64,000 nt of DNA, taken from the NCBI GenBank assembly GCA_950022295.1, contig OX465600.1, positions 2,852,001-2,916,000 on the forward strand, written 5' to 3'. Of the stretch, positions 44,217 to 58,433 are shown piece after piece. Every line of letters starts with the position of its first letter. The first letter of the stretch is position 1. This stretch comes from Bromus sterilis (taxonomy: Eukaryota; Streptophyta; Magnoliopsida; Poales; Poaceae). The notes under the pieces are model-generated. The model ran no database searches and was not told the origin of the DNA. It was given only the letters and a program-made list of their open reading frames with translations. The position numbers and the translations under genes are program-made.

Positions 44217-47200
44217 TGTTGGGGTTCGCAGCAGAAAACACAAATTTTTCTAACTAGCGTTCCCTTAACCCAAGATCTAGCTAGCCGTATTACCGTAACG
44301 GACAGTAGTGCGGAAATAACATACCTCGGGGTGTAGTCCGTTGCGCGGGAAACGTTCCCGCAAACGTGGTTGATGTAGCCGATCAAGTTTCAAAGCCCCC
44401 TGGCTGTGTTGAGCACCCGGATGGGTGTAGTGCCACACGTGCAGCACCTCGTAGTACTCGCACACGTACGAGACTCGATGACGACCTCCGTTCTCCGATC
44501 CAGCGGAGGGGGCGGAAGTAGACCTCCGGACGGAGCTTCGGCAGCACGACGGCCTCCGATTCTAGCAGAGAGGTCTCAATTCCACTACAGGCTCACACTA
44601 GGGAGCCCACCGTGGAAGAGACAAGAGAGGGGAGGAGACCGGAGAAAACCGATCTCAATTCGGAGTTATATTTATTTCCTCACGAATTTCTGTGTATTAA
44701 TTATGTGCACCCTGCCCATCTATATATAGGCTGGGGAAGGGAGTCAACCCTCCTCCCCTAGCAATGTGGGACTAAACCCTTTGCTAGGGGGGAGTTGGCC
44801 GGCCAAGGGGGGAGAGGGGGCGCACCCCTCATGGGCCCTAGGGCCCATGGCGCCTCCCCCCCCCTTTTCTTTTCTTTTTTCTTTTCCCTTTAATTCCCTA
44901 ATGGGCCTTTTTCTCCACTAAGGCCCATAGCACATATTAATTAGAAATAAAATGATTTTAATTATTAATTCAATTAATTAATAACTAAAACATATCATTT
45001 CATCTCCCGGTGCTCCGGATACACTTCCGGCTCACTCCGAACTTGTTTCGGTTCAATACGGTACTCCTCCGATATTGTCTCCTTTATTCTCTGGTTGCCC
45101 CGATGGTTCCGAAAAGGTCTCCGATTTCATCGAGCCCTTAAGTGTGTTACCCTACGGTCCGAGAACACTCCAGTCATGACCGAGCAAAGGCAACAGTCAA
45201 TGATCATCAGCGGGACCTGGATGCCCATAATGACCCCTGTGCATTCCGGATATCAACACCGATTGGACCTTACGCCGTATAGCATTCCCTTTGTCAGCGA
45301 TACTGGATTGTTCCGAGATTCGATCAATGACATCCTATGTCTGGTTCAACCTCGTTCCGAACTAATCCTTATTCACTCGTTCCCGTGATATTCATCCTCG
45401 TGACCTAGTCACACGCTGCGCAACTTTATGGATGGAATCTCACCGAGTGGGCCCCGAGTATCTATCCATCATATGGATTGACAAATCCCGCTCTTGTAAA
45501 CAATACTCCTCAACGTATCTCCACGGAATACCTAAGATACAACCGTTATGACCCGCATATTTCAGTCAGGTGGTGGGATGTAAGTCAAAGCATCCGGGAA
45601 GACAGTGATTATGCACGTACTCACGGTCAAAGGAACGGTCTACCACGTTCTGTAATTACAACACTGAACCTTCACGAGATTTGATCATGCTGTAATGCTT
45701 TCTTTGGGTAATGTTCATCACGTCACTTAACCCGAGAGGTGACCTCATAGTCAAGAGACTTAATTGTCCATGATCGCGAAACCACGATCATCATGTTGAC
45801 CATGAACTAGTTATCGATGTAGAGGCTAACTAGGAACTCTGGGGTTTCTATACCACACCTGCATCATTGTTTCACTGATGCAGTTCTAGCACGGTATGAA
45901 ACTGGTTATGAACTTGCTTAGATATATTGGAATAATCATATATTATTTGCCTCTAGAGCATATATCCAACAGTCTCCCACTTGCACTAGAGTGCTAATAA
46001 TCTAGCCGCATTTTTCCGATCATAATCATCTTATCACATAAGTGTTTCATTGATCATGCATGCTCATGGAAGAGGGTTCGTCAACGAACTGCACCAATTC
46101 AGATTCGTATGTTTCCTTTGCAACTGGTCCAGGTCAAAAGCTCTTTTGACATACCACTCATTATCATATAATGGTTGGATATAAGTTTCGCGGGAGAGTG
46201 AGACTATTATTTCACAGTATCCTCCAATGATCTCTTGGTTCAGTCTTTAGAAGACTCATCCTTAGTCATATATACTGGGAAATACACTCAGCCAGAAGTC
46301 CAATACTTCTAACGCTAAACTTTTATCCATACGTCTACTTTCTTAAGTAGTATTATGTTTGTAGTACCGTGAATTTTGCTCACGTTTCTTTCATGTCTTT
46401 GGTGATGTCTCTAATTCCATACAGACCCATAATATGGATTGCAATTGTAATCTTGCATTACATTCAAGTCTATTATCCTTTCTATATTTTAGAGAATAGT
46501 CCTCAGTATGCCTCTCTATACTGAAATCATGGACTTTATTCAGATTCTGTGTTTTACTCCTAAAGCACATCGGAATCTGTTCTTCTTCCAAGAACTTTTG
46601 AGTCATTCCGTTGTTGGATTCACAATGCATGTTATATGGTAGAATCATATGTCAAGAACATATAAGATCACATGTCAAGTACATGGTGCATCTCTATTCT
46701 TCCATCAAGACATTGCTTGTGATATTTGGATTTCGTCCATTATATAATTTCTAGCCACAAGAACCTGCTTCTTGTCTAGAAGATTATTCCAACCTTCACT
46801 TTGTTTCATTATCCGTATCTTAATCTACTCATATAGATTTCAACGTGTAATGTGTTGGTATTTCATATAAAAGAAGATTCTTGCAATCTTGTATTTTATT
46901 TGCCTTATGCTCTATATATATCATAATGCACATATGTATATAAGACGATTCTCCATATACACAATCAATGCATATCCATATATATACATATGAGATCATT
47001 TCTTCACACATATCACCGCATATATGTTTGAGACAATGATCATGCTCCCACTCAAATATATCCATCATATACTCATATATTTGTGGTTCAGCTTTCATCA
47101 AGTCATTCTACTATTCACTATGTCTTACATAATGACAATGCTTCCAAAGCTCCCACTCAGAAAATGCCCTCTGCATTCCAAGTTTCAGGGAAGTCTTCAA

Positions 47201-50200
47201 AGCTCCCACTCAGTTTCATGAAACTGCAGGCCCACTCAATATTTTGGTCATCACAAAATCACTTGATCAAATCAAGGTTGAGGGTTCCTGTCTTGAGGTA
47301 CTATAGTCCATCCTTTTAACGAAGTAACCTTCGTCATGCCCATTGCAATTCTCTTTCAAATCCCAAATTTGACTCAGATGCAATTTCAGGCTATGGTCCA
47401 TCGTAGTGTAAATGAAATATTTTATTGATCAAAGCATTCCTACGTTTCCGTAGTCAATCACCATTGAACTTTGGTCATAACCAAATAATGCCTTATGTCC
47501 ATTACATTATTCTCAATAACTCTCCAGTTTGTCGAGAATATGAAATAACCGATTTATTTCACAGGACGTGAGCCATCCCTAATGTAATTCAATATTATTT
47601 CATTTCTCCTCGTGTTCTAGGCTACCATCATTCCTTTGTGTCTTCAAGCAATATTGTTCCCTATTGTTTTATTAAGAAGCCTCATGATTATTGTTCTGTA
47701 CAGAACGTATTCATGATAACCTTCTAAATTCAACAATGGCTTCAACTCATATACCAAGATCAATCATCTTTGGCATATCCTTCCTTATATAGTGTCATTA
47801 CAGCGGAACATGCTTCCGTTGCAATACTCTGATATTCTGAAGGCAAGGTCCAATACCCCGGTCAAAGTTTCCATTATCTCCCATTGGATCCGTGTCGAGA
47901 GACTTCTTCTCGCATTACCAATCAAGCAACACAAATTTTGCTATTCGGGGAGAATATGTAATTTCATTTGCTCGTAGTTTTATTACAAAGAAATTCTTTC
48001 TTTTAAGAAACCTTATAACACCATCAGTTATGGAGCTATCATGTCTCGTTAGAATTAAGATGGTTTCCTATTCATGAAGTGGGTGTTTTCATTTAATGAA
48101 TTAAACAACTTATTCGACAATAACTATAGTGCTAGGGGAAAGAACGTTTAGACCATACTACGGTTTAGTATGACTACGAATGGTTTAAGTAGTCTAGCAC
48201 TTTCAACTTCCATCGTAGTTTGTGGTACAACTTCCACAAGTCTCCCATTATGTCAATATCAATACTTATCACTTCGGATCGTAGCGTAGTGATATGTATC
48301 CTTGTATTCTCACTTCTCACTGTGATTCCCGAATCTCAGTTTTATGATCTCAATTGAATACAATTTCAATTAATCATATGAAGTCTTTAATGATAACTCA
48401 CATGCCCATTCTACATCATTTATGTATAATGATTGGCACAAGTTCTACTTGCTAGAACCTTGTCACGATTATATTTATTGCAGAGGTTCATAGATCGTGT
48501 ATCTAATCCATCTCATGCAATCAATTTATGATTTTCATTTGATAATGAACTCACAAGTTAATAGATCATACATTTAATGAATTCATCAGTTATGAAGTCA
48601 TTTCATGCAACCAAATCTTTGACTTGTTATAATCAAGACAACTTTATCATTAAACATTGAATATTTCTTGACAATAATAGTAGTATTATAAATGCTTTCT
48701 ATCATATCATAAATCAAGACGTAATCAAAGTATAAGCACACTTTTATTCATAAAGATGGAACAACTGACTTGTCTCATTACATGAATAACTTTGTCTCGT
48801 GAGATGCAAGACACACAGCTAAGTGTTCATACTATAATGATTACATAAGATTTATCTAATACTCTAAGTATCTCCTATGATAGATGTCTCGGCGGAATCC
48901 ATGCTGGCCATCAACTTGATATCCATCAATCCTCGATTTCACCTCTTCCCGTCCATGCAACGGCAGGTCCTGTTTTCATAAAACAGAATAAGTATCAGAT
49001 ACTCATTTACTGCAACTGTTGTATAAGGGAGTAAAATATTTATAAAGTATATCAAATATATACCTTCTCCATCGACAACTTCTCCTTCAATGGGTTCGAC
49101 CTCCAGGTACTGAAGTCTATCCATGAAGTCAGAGAACTCGAGGCTTTCACCTCTGCCGACATAGCCATGGACATGGTCTGTATAGCTCGGTGGAAGCGAG
49201 TGTAACACCGTGTATATCGCAGACTCATGTGTGGTATCATAGTCAAAGTCATCTACGAGGCTCAGATGTATCTCATGCATCTTGGCCAAGTGTGCCTTCA
49301 GGCAAGAGCCTTCTTCCATCTTTGTAGAGAGAAACTCACTTTCTAACTCAAATCTGGCAACTCTAAGCTGATGCAAGTTTGATGACTTTAGCTCATCGAT
49401 CATATCGTATGTGTCCAAATCAGCATACTCCTCACGCAAAGGTTGCGGAATGCTGGTTTCTATGATACCCTTAGCTATGGCATATGTCCTTCGACGATAT
49501 TGATAATCAATCGCCGCTTGTGCATCCATGTCGTTTTCTGGAGGGTTTCCCACGTGCCTTTTAGTTAAGAATGAAAGGTTGATTCTTTTGAGCACGGCTC
49601 TAAGGCGTAAGTACCAACTAACGAAGTTTGACCCATTTTCTTTAAGTCTATCACCATGTAAGAAGGAAACCATTTCAAGGTACTGGGTATTATCCATTTT
49701 CTACAAACATAATTGCAAGGAACACAATTAAGACTAGTTCACAACAATGAGTTCATATAATCATATGAGCTCGCACCAAAACATTTCATCCCTAAGAAGT
49801 TTTAGTGATTACATGATCCAGATTCACTGCCCGACCTCGAATATCACACGGCCGACGGGTCAGTTTCAAAGGTAGACAACAACTTGTGCGATCACATTAT
49901 CTTATATATACTGTGACTCATGCTCAATCTTTCGATCTCTAGTATTCCGAGGACATATCTGCATATGCTAGGCTCGCCAAATTAACCTCCATGTTATATG
50001 CTGCTCAGCAAGGCCATATCTGCATATGCCAGGCTTGCCGAACCCAACCTCATGCGAACTCCATTGAATATGTAGGACAACTCCGGTATGTACGGAGCAT
50101 CAGGCCATATGGGAGAACCTTCCAGGTGGTGCACACTTCGGTAGAATACTTGTGTTTGGCTTTGTTAAGGGATCATCTTATCACATGCTACCGTCGTGTA

Positions 50201-52515
50201 TCCTATACTAGCAAGTTTTAAGATGTCTGGGCTATGGCAACACTAAGTCTACAGTGTCTCCATTTTAGTTTGTTTTATGATGACGATTACTACTTACTAG
50301 TAACACATAGCAATGCTATCACTACATCACAAAACAAACAAACGATAGCCCCCACTTAGCAATACAAGGTTTAGACGATCTAGTTGTATATTGCAAGTTT
50401 TACGTGGCTGCTAGGGCTTTCATAGTTAAACAGGTTTTAACCTACGAGTCAACCACAACGTCAACCATACGATTGTCTCTATTACACCCCGCACGGGGCC
50501 CTCCGTTGCAAATGCCACATCCGCTAAAGTAGAGAGACAGACACCCCCCTAGCCACTTTATACCGTACAAGCCGCATGTCAAGCGTGGAACCAGTCTCGC
50601 GTAAGAGTACGCGTAAAGTCGGTCGGGGGCCACTTCATCAAACAATGCCGCAGATGTGAACAAGTACACGTGGGAGGGTAACAATCATACAATCAACGCC
50701 CACATCCCCGATGTGTTCTATCCGTACAGTAATACTAAGCATAGACCTAGCTCATGATACCACTGTTGGGGTTCGCAGCAGAAAACACAAAATTTTCTAA
50801 CTAGCGTTCCCTTAACCCAAGATCTAGCTAGCCGTATTACCGTAACGGACAGTAGTGCGGAAATAACATACCTCGGGGTGTAGTCCGTTGCGCGGGAAAC
50901 GTTCCCGCAAACGTGGTTGATGTAGCCGATCAAGTTTCACAGCCCCCTGGCTGTGTTGAGCACCCGGATGGGTGTAGTGCCACACGTGCAGCACCTCGTA
51001 GTACTCGCACACGTACGAGACTCGATGACGACCTCCGTTCTCCGATCCAGCGGAGGGGGCGGAAGCAGACCTCCGGACGGAGCTTCGGCAGCACGACGAC
51101 CTCCGATTCTAGCAGAGAGGTCTCAATTCCACTACAGGCTCACACTAGGGAGCCCACCGTGGAAGAGACAAGAGAGGGGAGGAGACCGGAGAAAACCGAT
51201 CTCAATTCGGAGTTATATTTATTTCCTCACGAATTTCTGTGTATTAATTATGTGCACCCTGCCCATCTATATATAGGCTGGGGAAGGGAGTCAACCCTCC
51301 TCCCCTAGCAATGTGGGACTAAACCCTTTGCTAGGGGGGAGTTGGCCGGCCAAGGGGGGAGAGGGGGCGCACCCCTCATGGGCCCTAGGGCCCATGGCGC
51401 CTCCCCCCCCTTTTCTTTTCTTTTTTCTTTTCCCTTTAATTCCCTAATGGGCCTTTTTCTCCACTAAGGCCCATAGCACGTATTAATTAGAAATAAAATG
51501 ATTTTAATTATTAATTCAATTAATTAATAACTAAAACATATCATTTCATCTCCCGGTGCTCCGGATACACTTCCGGCTCACTCCGAACTTGTTTCGGTTC
51601 AATACGGTACTCCTCCGATATTGTCTCCTTTATTCTCTGGTTGCCCCGATGGTTCCGAAAAGGTCTCCGATTTCATCGAGCCCTTAAGTGTGTTACCCTA
51701 CGGTCCGAGAACACTCCAGTCATGACCGAGCAGAGGCAACATTCAATGATCATCAGCGGGACCTGGATGCCCATAATGACCCCTGTGCATTCCGGATATC
51801 AACACCGATTGGACCTTACGCCTTATAGCATTCCCTTTGTCAGCGATACTGGATTGTTCTGAGATTCGATCAATGACATCCTATGTCTGGTTCAACCTCG
51901 TTCCGAACTAATCCTTATTCACTCGTTCCCGTGATATTCATCCTCGTGACCTAGTCACACGCTGCGCAGCTTTATGGATGGAATCTCACCGAGTGGGCCC
52001 CGAGTATCTATCCATCATATGGATTGACAAATCCCGCTCTTGTAAACAATACTCCTCAACATATCTCCACGGAATACCTAAGATACAACCGTTATGACCC
52101 GCATATTTCAGTCAGGTGGTGGGATGTAAGTCAAAGCATCCGGGAAGACAGTGATTATGCACGTACTCACGGTCAAAGGAACGGTCTACCACGTTCTGTA
52201 ATTACAACACTGAACCTTCACAAGATTTGATCATGCTGTAATGCTTTCTTTGGGTAATGTTCATCACGTCACTTAACCCGTGAGGTGACCTCATAGTCAA
52301 GAGACTTAATTGTCCATGATCGCGAAACCACGATCATCATGTTGACCATGAACTAGTTATCGATGTAGAGGCTAACTAGGAACTCTGGGGTTTCTATACC
52401 ACACCTGCATCATTGTTTCACTGATGCAGTTCTAGCACGGTATGAAACTGGTTATGAACTTGCTTAGATATATTGGAATAATCATATATTATTTGCCTCT
52501 AGAGCATATATCCAA
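44217..52515 (-). mobile_element. Copia element with BARE/Angela/RIRE1-like LTRs, gag-only
   Basis: Two LTRs of about 1.75 kb (44217-45971 and 50764-52515) differ at roughly 15 positions by eye, so the insertion is recent. On the minus strand they start TGTTGGATATATGCTCTAGA and end CCCCAACA. A tRNA-Met primer-binding site (TGGTATCATGAGC) lies at 50762-50750 and a purine tract (AAGTGGGAGAC) at 45982-45972. A TATA motif (CCTATATATAG) lies in each LTR. Of protein genes only gag is present; the 3 kb from 45985 to 48920 is AT-rich and non-coding. The right LTR lacks its last CA and no TSD is left, so the right junction was trimmed. It sits in an LTR of the outer gypsy. Confidence 0.85.
48926..49697 (-). 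CDS. Copia gag with an apparent 94-nt intron
   Basis: The frame from ATG 49697 reads MDNTQYLEMVSFLHGDRLKE, NFVSWYLRLRAVLKR and YEEY-like gag helices (LREEYADLDTYDMIDELKSS; FLSTKMEEGSCLKAHLAKMH), a Copia gag of the UBN2 type. At 49063 the minus strand has GTATAT and at 48971-48970 CAG; the AT-rich 94 nt between (49063-48970) looks like a plant intron. Splicing would join exon 1 (49697-49064) to 48969-48926 and end the protein after GPAVAWTGRGEIED at 225 aa. Unspliced RNA stays open to 252 aa (stop at 48939). No zinc knuckle, protease or polymerase follows. Gag may assemble particles that use polymerase supplied by other elements. Confidence 0.7.
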
Positions 52516-55500
52516 AACTATGCTACAAAAGAAAGGAAGAGGTTCAAAAGCACGGGCAGTACGCCACAATAAGTAGACCGAAATCCATCTGCATCTACTA
52601 CTAATCGTCCACCTTGAGATATCTATCCAAAACATCTCGCTGGTATTAAATTGCGAGCCGCACCCAAAGTGTAAACCCAAAGCAACAGACAACTGCATTA
52701 AAAAGAACTTTGCGTAAAGTAAACAATCCTTGTGACCGAGGTCACAAGCACCGTTGTTTTCCCCCTTGTGGCAACAGCACATCCCCGAGACTCATGTTTC
52801 TGTCACTCAAGCATGTCATCGGGGGGGCATGAACCCACAATCTAGCACAACGCTCCCTCTTGGAGTAACTACCTACTACTTGGCCAAAGAAATAAACAGC
52901 AACGGGGAACATGCAAGAATTACTTAGGAACAAAAATATAAGAGATAAAAACCAAGTATATTACTCTACCACAATCTGAACATAATCTCATAATCCACCA
53001 GATCCCTCCAAACTCAGCATAGCAACAGCAGAAAAATTACAAAGGTGCCTCGATCATGTAGGGCAGCTCACGAGGTCTAAACAATGAAGATCAAAGAGGG
53101 GAGGAGAACATCACATAGCTACTGATCACGGACCCATGGTCCAAGTAAAACTACTCACGAGACATCCGGAGAGCATCCATGGTGGAGAGGAGACTCCCGG
53201 AGGTCAATCCTCCCTCCGGCAGGGTGCCAGGAAGAGGTCTTCTGGTGCTCCGGATCTTCGGAAGCGCGGCGGCAGCGGAACAGAGGCGAGTTCACGGAAT
53301 AGGGTTCTGCTTCTGGAGTTTTCCCGTGACGGAGAATAAATAGGCGAAGGGGGGCAGCCAGAGGTGGACCAGGGGCCTAGGCGCCCCCCTGGCGCGGCTA
53401 GGGGTGGGGCCGCGCCGGGTGGCCACCTGGGACCCCCTGGCTCCCCTCTGGTCCCTACTGGGCTCTTCTCGAAGCTTCCGTCACGCTGATTTTTTATCTG
53501 AATTTTACCGAATTTTTCTAGCACTTTTTATATGGGGGAAAACTGAAATAGAAAAACAGCAGAAAACAGGAACTGGCACTGGGGTGCACTGAGTTAATAG
53601 GTTAGTCCAATTATGATCAAAAATGTATGAAAGTGTATCTAGATCATAGCAATATCACACAAAACATGCATGGAGCAAGCAGAAATTATAGATACGTTTT
53701 GGACGTATCAACATCCCCAAGCTTAATTCATGCTCGTCCTCGAGTAGGTAAACGATAACAAGCACAATTTCTGTGGTGACATGCTAGCAACCATAAAATA
53801 ACTTTGAAAAGTAAAGCAATCAAGGTATGTAATTCAATTCAAGTCATAACATGCAAGAGTCTATATTAGCATTGAAACAAGTAACAAAAGAACAAAAGGT
53901 GCAAGAGCTCTTGCTGTCCGTGACTCGAATGTCTCCAAATGGTGTTTGCGTGCAAGAAAGGGGATAGGGAATACGAGAGAAAAAAGTAATTTTGTTGAGA
54001 ACTCAATCTACTAAAGTTTCACACTTGGTCCTCTTTGGAATCTTATCTTGACTCGTCCCCAGACCACTAGCCAGGTAGAAGTGCTTATTGGCTTCTCGCC
54101 CTTCGTTGGTAGGCCCCAAGTGGAAGGCATGATGCAGTCCAGCAACGAGTTTTCCTTCAGTAAAGATACCAAGGTTTGTCTCCAGTAGGACTCCAGAGAT
54201 GATAAGTAGGTGTCAGCGGCGCAACTGACGCGGACTTGCACACAGACACAGATAACTTTGTTCCCAACGAAGTTCAGAGAGGTTGTCAATCTCTCCGGTC
54301 TTGTCGTTCACAAATGATAAAACGCAAGGAATAATGATAGCAACTTGAAAGTAAATGCAGAAAAGTAAATATAGCTTGGAAACAATAATGAGGATATGGA
54401 CCGGGATACGTGATGTTCTCTAGTGATGTCTCTCTCCCAAAAGACGATAAAAATTGCTATGCGAGGTAAACAAATTACAGAAAGGCAATTGACAGGATTA
54501 TGAACGCACCGCAATGCTAACTATGCTACAAAAGAAAGGAAGAGGTTCAAAAGCTTGAGCAGTACGCCAAAATAAGTAGACCGAAATCCATCTGCATCTA
54601 CTACTAATCATCCACCTTGAGATATCTATCCAGAACATCTCGCTAGTATTAAGTTGCGAGCCCCACCCAAAGTGTAAACCCAAAGCAACAGACAACTGCA
54701 TTAAAAAGAACTTTGCGTAAAGTAAACAATCCTTGTAACCGCGGTTACAAGCACCGTTGTTTTCCCCCTTGTCGCAACAGCACATCCCCTACACTCATGT
54801 TTCTGTCACTCAAGCATGTCATCGGGGAGGCATGAACCCACAATCTAGCACAACGCTCCCTCTTGGAGTCACTACCTACTACTTGGCCAAAGCAATAAGC
54901 AGCAACGGAGAACATGCAAGAATTACTTAGGAACAAAAATATAAGAGATAAAAACCAAATATATTACTCTATCACAATTTGAACATAATCTCATAATCCA
55001 TCAGATCCGATCAAACTCAACATAGCAATAGGAGAAATATTACAAAGGTGCCTCGATCATGTAGGGCAGCTCACGAGGTCTAAACAATGAAGATCAAAGA
55101 GGGGAGGAGAACATCACATAGCTACTGATCACGGACCCATGGTCCAAGGAAAACTACTCACGAGACATCCGGGGAGCATCCATGGTGGAGAGGAGACTCC
55201 CGGAGGTCAATCCTCCCTCCGGCAGGCTGCCAGGAAGAGGTCTTCTGGTGCTCCCGATCTTGGAAGCGCGGCGGCGGCGGAACAGAGGCGAGTTCGCGGA
55301 ATAGGGTTCTTCTTCTAGAGTTTTCCCGTGACGGGGGATAAATAGGCGAAAGGGGGCAGCCAGAGGTGGGCCAGGTGCCCCAGGCGCCCTCCTGGCGCGG
55401 CCAAGGGTGGGGCCGGGCCAGGTGGCCGCCTGGGCCCCCTGGCTCCCCTCTGGCCCCTCCCGGGCTCTTCTCGAAGCTTCCGTCACGCTGATTTTTTATC

Positions 55501-55711
55501 TGAATTTTCCCGAATTTTTCTGGCACTTTTTATATGGGGGAAAACTGAAATAGAAAAATAGCAGAAAACAGGAACTGGCACTGGGGTGCACTGAGTTAAT
55601 AGGTTAGTCCAAATATGATAAAAATGTACGAAAGTTTATCTAAATCATAGCAATATCACACAAAACATGCATGGAGCAAGCAGAAATTATCGATACGTTT
55701 TGGACGTATCA

Positions 55712-58433
55712 TCATCCCCAAGCTTAATTCCTGCTCGTCCTCGAGTAGGTAAATGATAACAAGCATAATTTCTGTGGTGACATGCTAGCAACCATAAAAA
55801 ACTTTGAAAAGTAAAGCAATCAAGGTTAGAGATTCAATTCCAGTCATAACATGCAAGAGTCTATATTAGCATTGAAACAAGTAACAAAAGAACAAAAGGT
55901 GCAAGAACTCTCGCTGTACGTGACTCGAATGTCTCCAAATGGTGTTTGCGTGCAAGAAAGGAGGATAGGGAATACGAGAGAAAAAAATATTTTTGTTGAG
56001 AACTCAATCTACTAAGGTTTCACACTTGGTCCTCTTTGGAATCTTATCTTGACTCGTCCCCAGTCCAGTAGCCAGGTACAAGTCAATTTGATCCACTCCT
56101 TTTCGATATTTGGAGCACTCATGCAATGGATGAGCGTAAGCACGAGAGTTGACACTTAGGATGGCAAAGAGAGAAATATGGTGGAGGAAGACAAAAAGGA
56201 TGAGAAAGGCTCACATCAATGAGGACAATCATAGGCAAGAGATGCCAAATGATAGATATGATGTGAGGAGTAGGGATTGCCATGCAATGGATGCACATAC
56301 GAGCTAGGAAGCTCTCCAAACTATATGCATGAAGATCATCTCTATGGAGTACAAGGATATAAAGGGAGTACTAGTGTGGATCTCTCAAAAGGATAGTAGT
56401 GTTGCCCCTTTCTCTCTTTTTATTTCTTTTTCTTTTTTTTCTTTTTTTTGTATTTTTTTGTGGCCTCAATGGCTCTTTCTATTTAACTCTCATTTGTCCT
56501 CTTTGGGATCTTTTATTGTGTCCACTTTGGGATCTTTTCCTCACTTAAGGGCAACACTCTATTTTACAAGAAGGTAAAGGAGATCTTTCACACTTTACAA
56601 GGTACTCAAAACATAAAGAAGATGTAATTATCATGATGTATGCAAGGTATGTCGCTGCCAGTGTAGCAGGAACATGTATGACATGAAGATCAAGTCATGA
56701 AGAGGTGGATGTTGCATGGCAATATAACTCGGAAAGGCTATGGAAATGCCTTGATAGGTAGGTATGGTGGCTGTTTTGAGGAAAGATAAAGGGAGGCTTA
56801 TGATGACAGAGCGTATCATGCCAAGGGTTTGGATGTACCGGCGAAGGTGGACACCAACTCTCGGAGTGAGAAGAAGGCAATGCACGGCACGGGAAAGGCT
56901 AGCAAAATATGGGAAGATGGAAGTGTCAACTCTCAATACTTACATTAGTCCGAAGAACTCATGCACTTATTATCGGTAACTCTCAATCTAATAAGGAGGT
57001 TCACAAAGAGACAAGTACCCCGAGAAGGAGTGTATGGGGGTTTGGTTATCCTTGCGCATCCTCGACTCATGGTACGTGAGTGTACTCTAATATTCGACTC
57101 CTCTGAAGAGTAGTGATCCATCTAGTAGCTAGAGTTCTCAACTAGTTTTGTAGGTTTTGAAAATAAACACGGATTGCCCAAAATACGACACCTATCACTA
57201 ATAGGAAAGATCTCTTGACACCAAAAGTCCAAACATTACTCACAACAATACCTCAAAACTATTGCAAGCTACTACTAAAATTAAATAGCAACCTCAATTA
57301 CCTACTTTAAAGACAAAACACAACTCAGTGCAACAACCAACTCTCTTAACAAGATAAACATGAAAACTAAAAAGAGTTGCAGCAACAAACTAAAAAAAAG
57401 CCAAAGCTCTTGCTAAAGACAAACTAAGACTAAAACTAAACAAGGCAGTAGCTATGAAAAGATAAAGAACACACAACAGCAAAAAGATAGGCAGGAAAAA
57501 TCCTATGATGTGTTCTAGATTTTGAAAGTGGAGCGTGTTTCTCTCCCACACAAAGTAAGAAAGGATCTAACTTGTTATGAACAGCAAGAAATCTAAAGAA
57601 AACTAAAAACAAAACCTAAGAGCGAGACGCTTCAAGCATAGCACATAACGCATGAAGTGATAAAAATATAGTGAGACAAAGGACGAACTGATGATTGTTG
57701 ATGGAGAAGGGGATGCACAGGGGCATACCCAAGCTTAGACGCTTGAGTCTCCTTGAATATTTATTGGGTATGCATGGGGGCATCCCCAAGCTTGAGCGCT
57801 TGACACTCCTGGATCTTCTTTCATCATTTTCCATCGCACACTTGAAAACTCCCTTCACACATAACTCATCATAAGCTGATTAGAGAGGTTAGTACCCTTA
57901 ATAAATATTTTTTCTCCACTGGATATAAAGATAATCTTGAAGATCTACTGTTTCTCAAGAGTGCCAAAAAGTTTTTGAAAAGAAAAGAAAGCTTAAGGTT
58001 TGCAAAAGTAAGGAGAGACAAAACGTGGCAGAATCTGTGAAAAACAGAACAGCAGATAGTAAAGAATTTTTTAGGGGCACTTATGCAAATCAAATCAAAA
58101 AACTCAGAACATACGGAAGTTTCGTAATTGTATAGATCATAATGTATAAAAAATTCAGCTCAAAAATATGAACTGAGATTTTTCTGGAATTTTTCTGGTC
58201 ACGAGGACAGAATCTGTTTTCTGCACAGCATGTCACAACTTTTACTTCCCTTGCCGTAAGAGGCTATAACTTGGCACAAAGCTGAAAAATAAAGATACAA
58301 TGATGTTGCTATAGAAGTAATAATCATCAAGACACAACAAAAGCAAAAAAAAGAAACACCTAAATTCGTTGCGGGCTGCCTCCCGAAAGCGCTTCTTTAA
58401 AGCCATTAGCTAGGCTTAATGCAAAAAGAAGAA
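55712..58433. repeat. non-coding internal DNA of the nested gypsy, repeated at 61.1-63.4 kb
   Basis: 56082-58420 is a near copy of 61070-63413 (internal DNA of the outer element), and 55712-56081 matches 53711-54081. It holds T-rich runs (56401-56462) and repeated 'catccccaagctt' motifs. Short open frames here, such as 56631-56936, recur identically in the partner copy but resemble no protein, so they are taken as non-coding. Confidence 0.7.

Noticed and set aside
44406..44729. 107-aa ORF, identical copy at 50953-51276
   Set aside because: Both lie in the LTRs of the Copia element; the duplication comes from the LTRs and the protein resembles nothing known.
55158..55526. Pro/Gly-rich ORFs, also at 53204-53524 and 60506-60838
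   Set aside because: They are in the GC-rich part of gypsy LTRs, on the leader of the element transcript, and change frame between copies.
56631..56936. 101-aa ORF repeated almost unchanged at 61618-61923
   Set aside because: Conserved only through recent duplication of gypsy internal DNA; no known domain.
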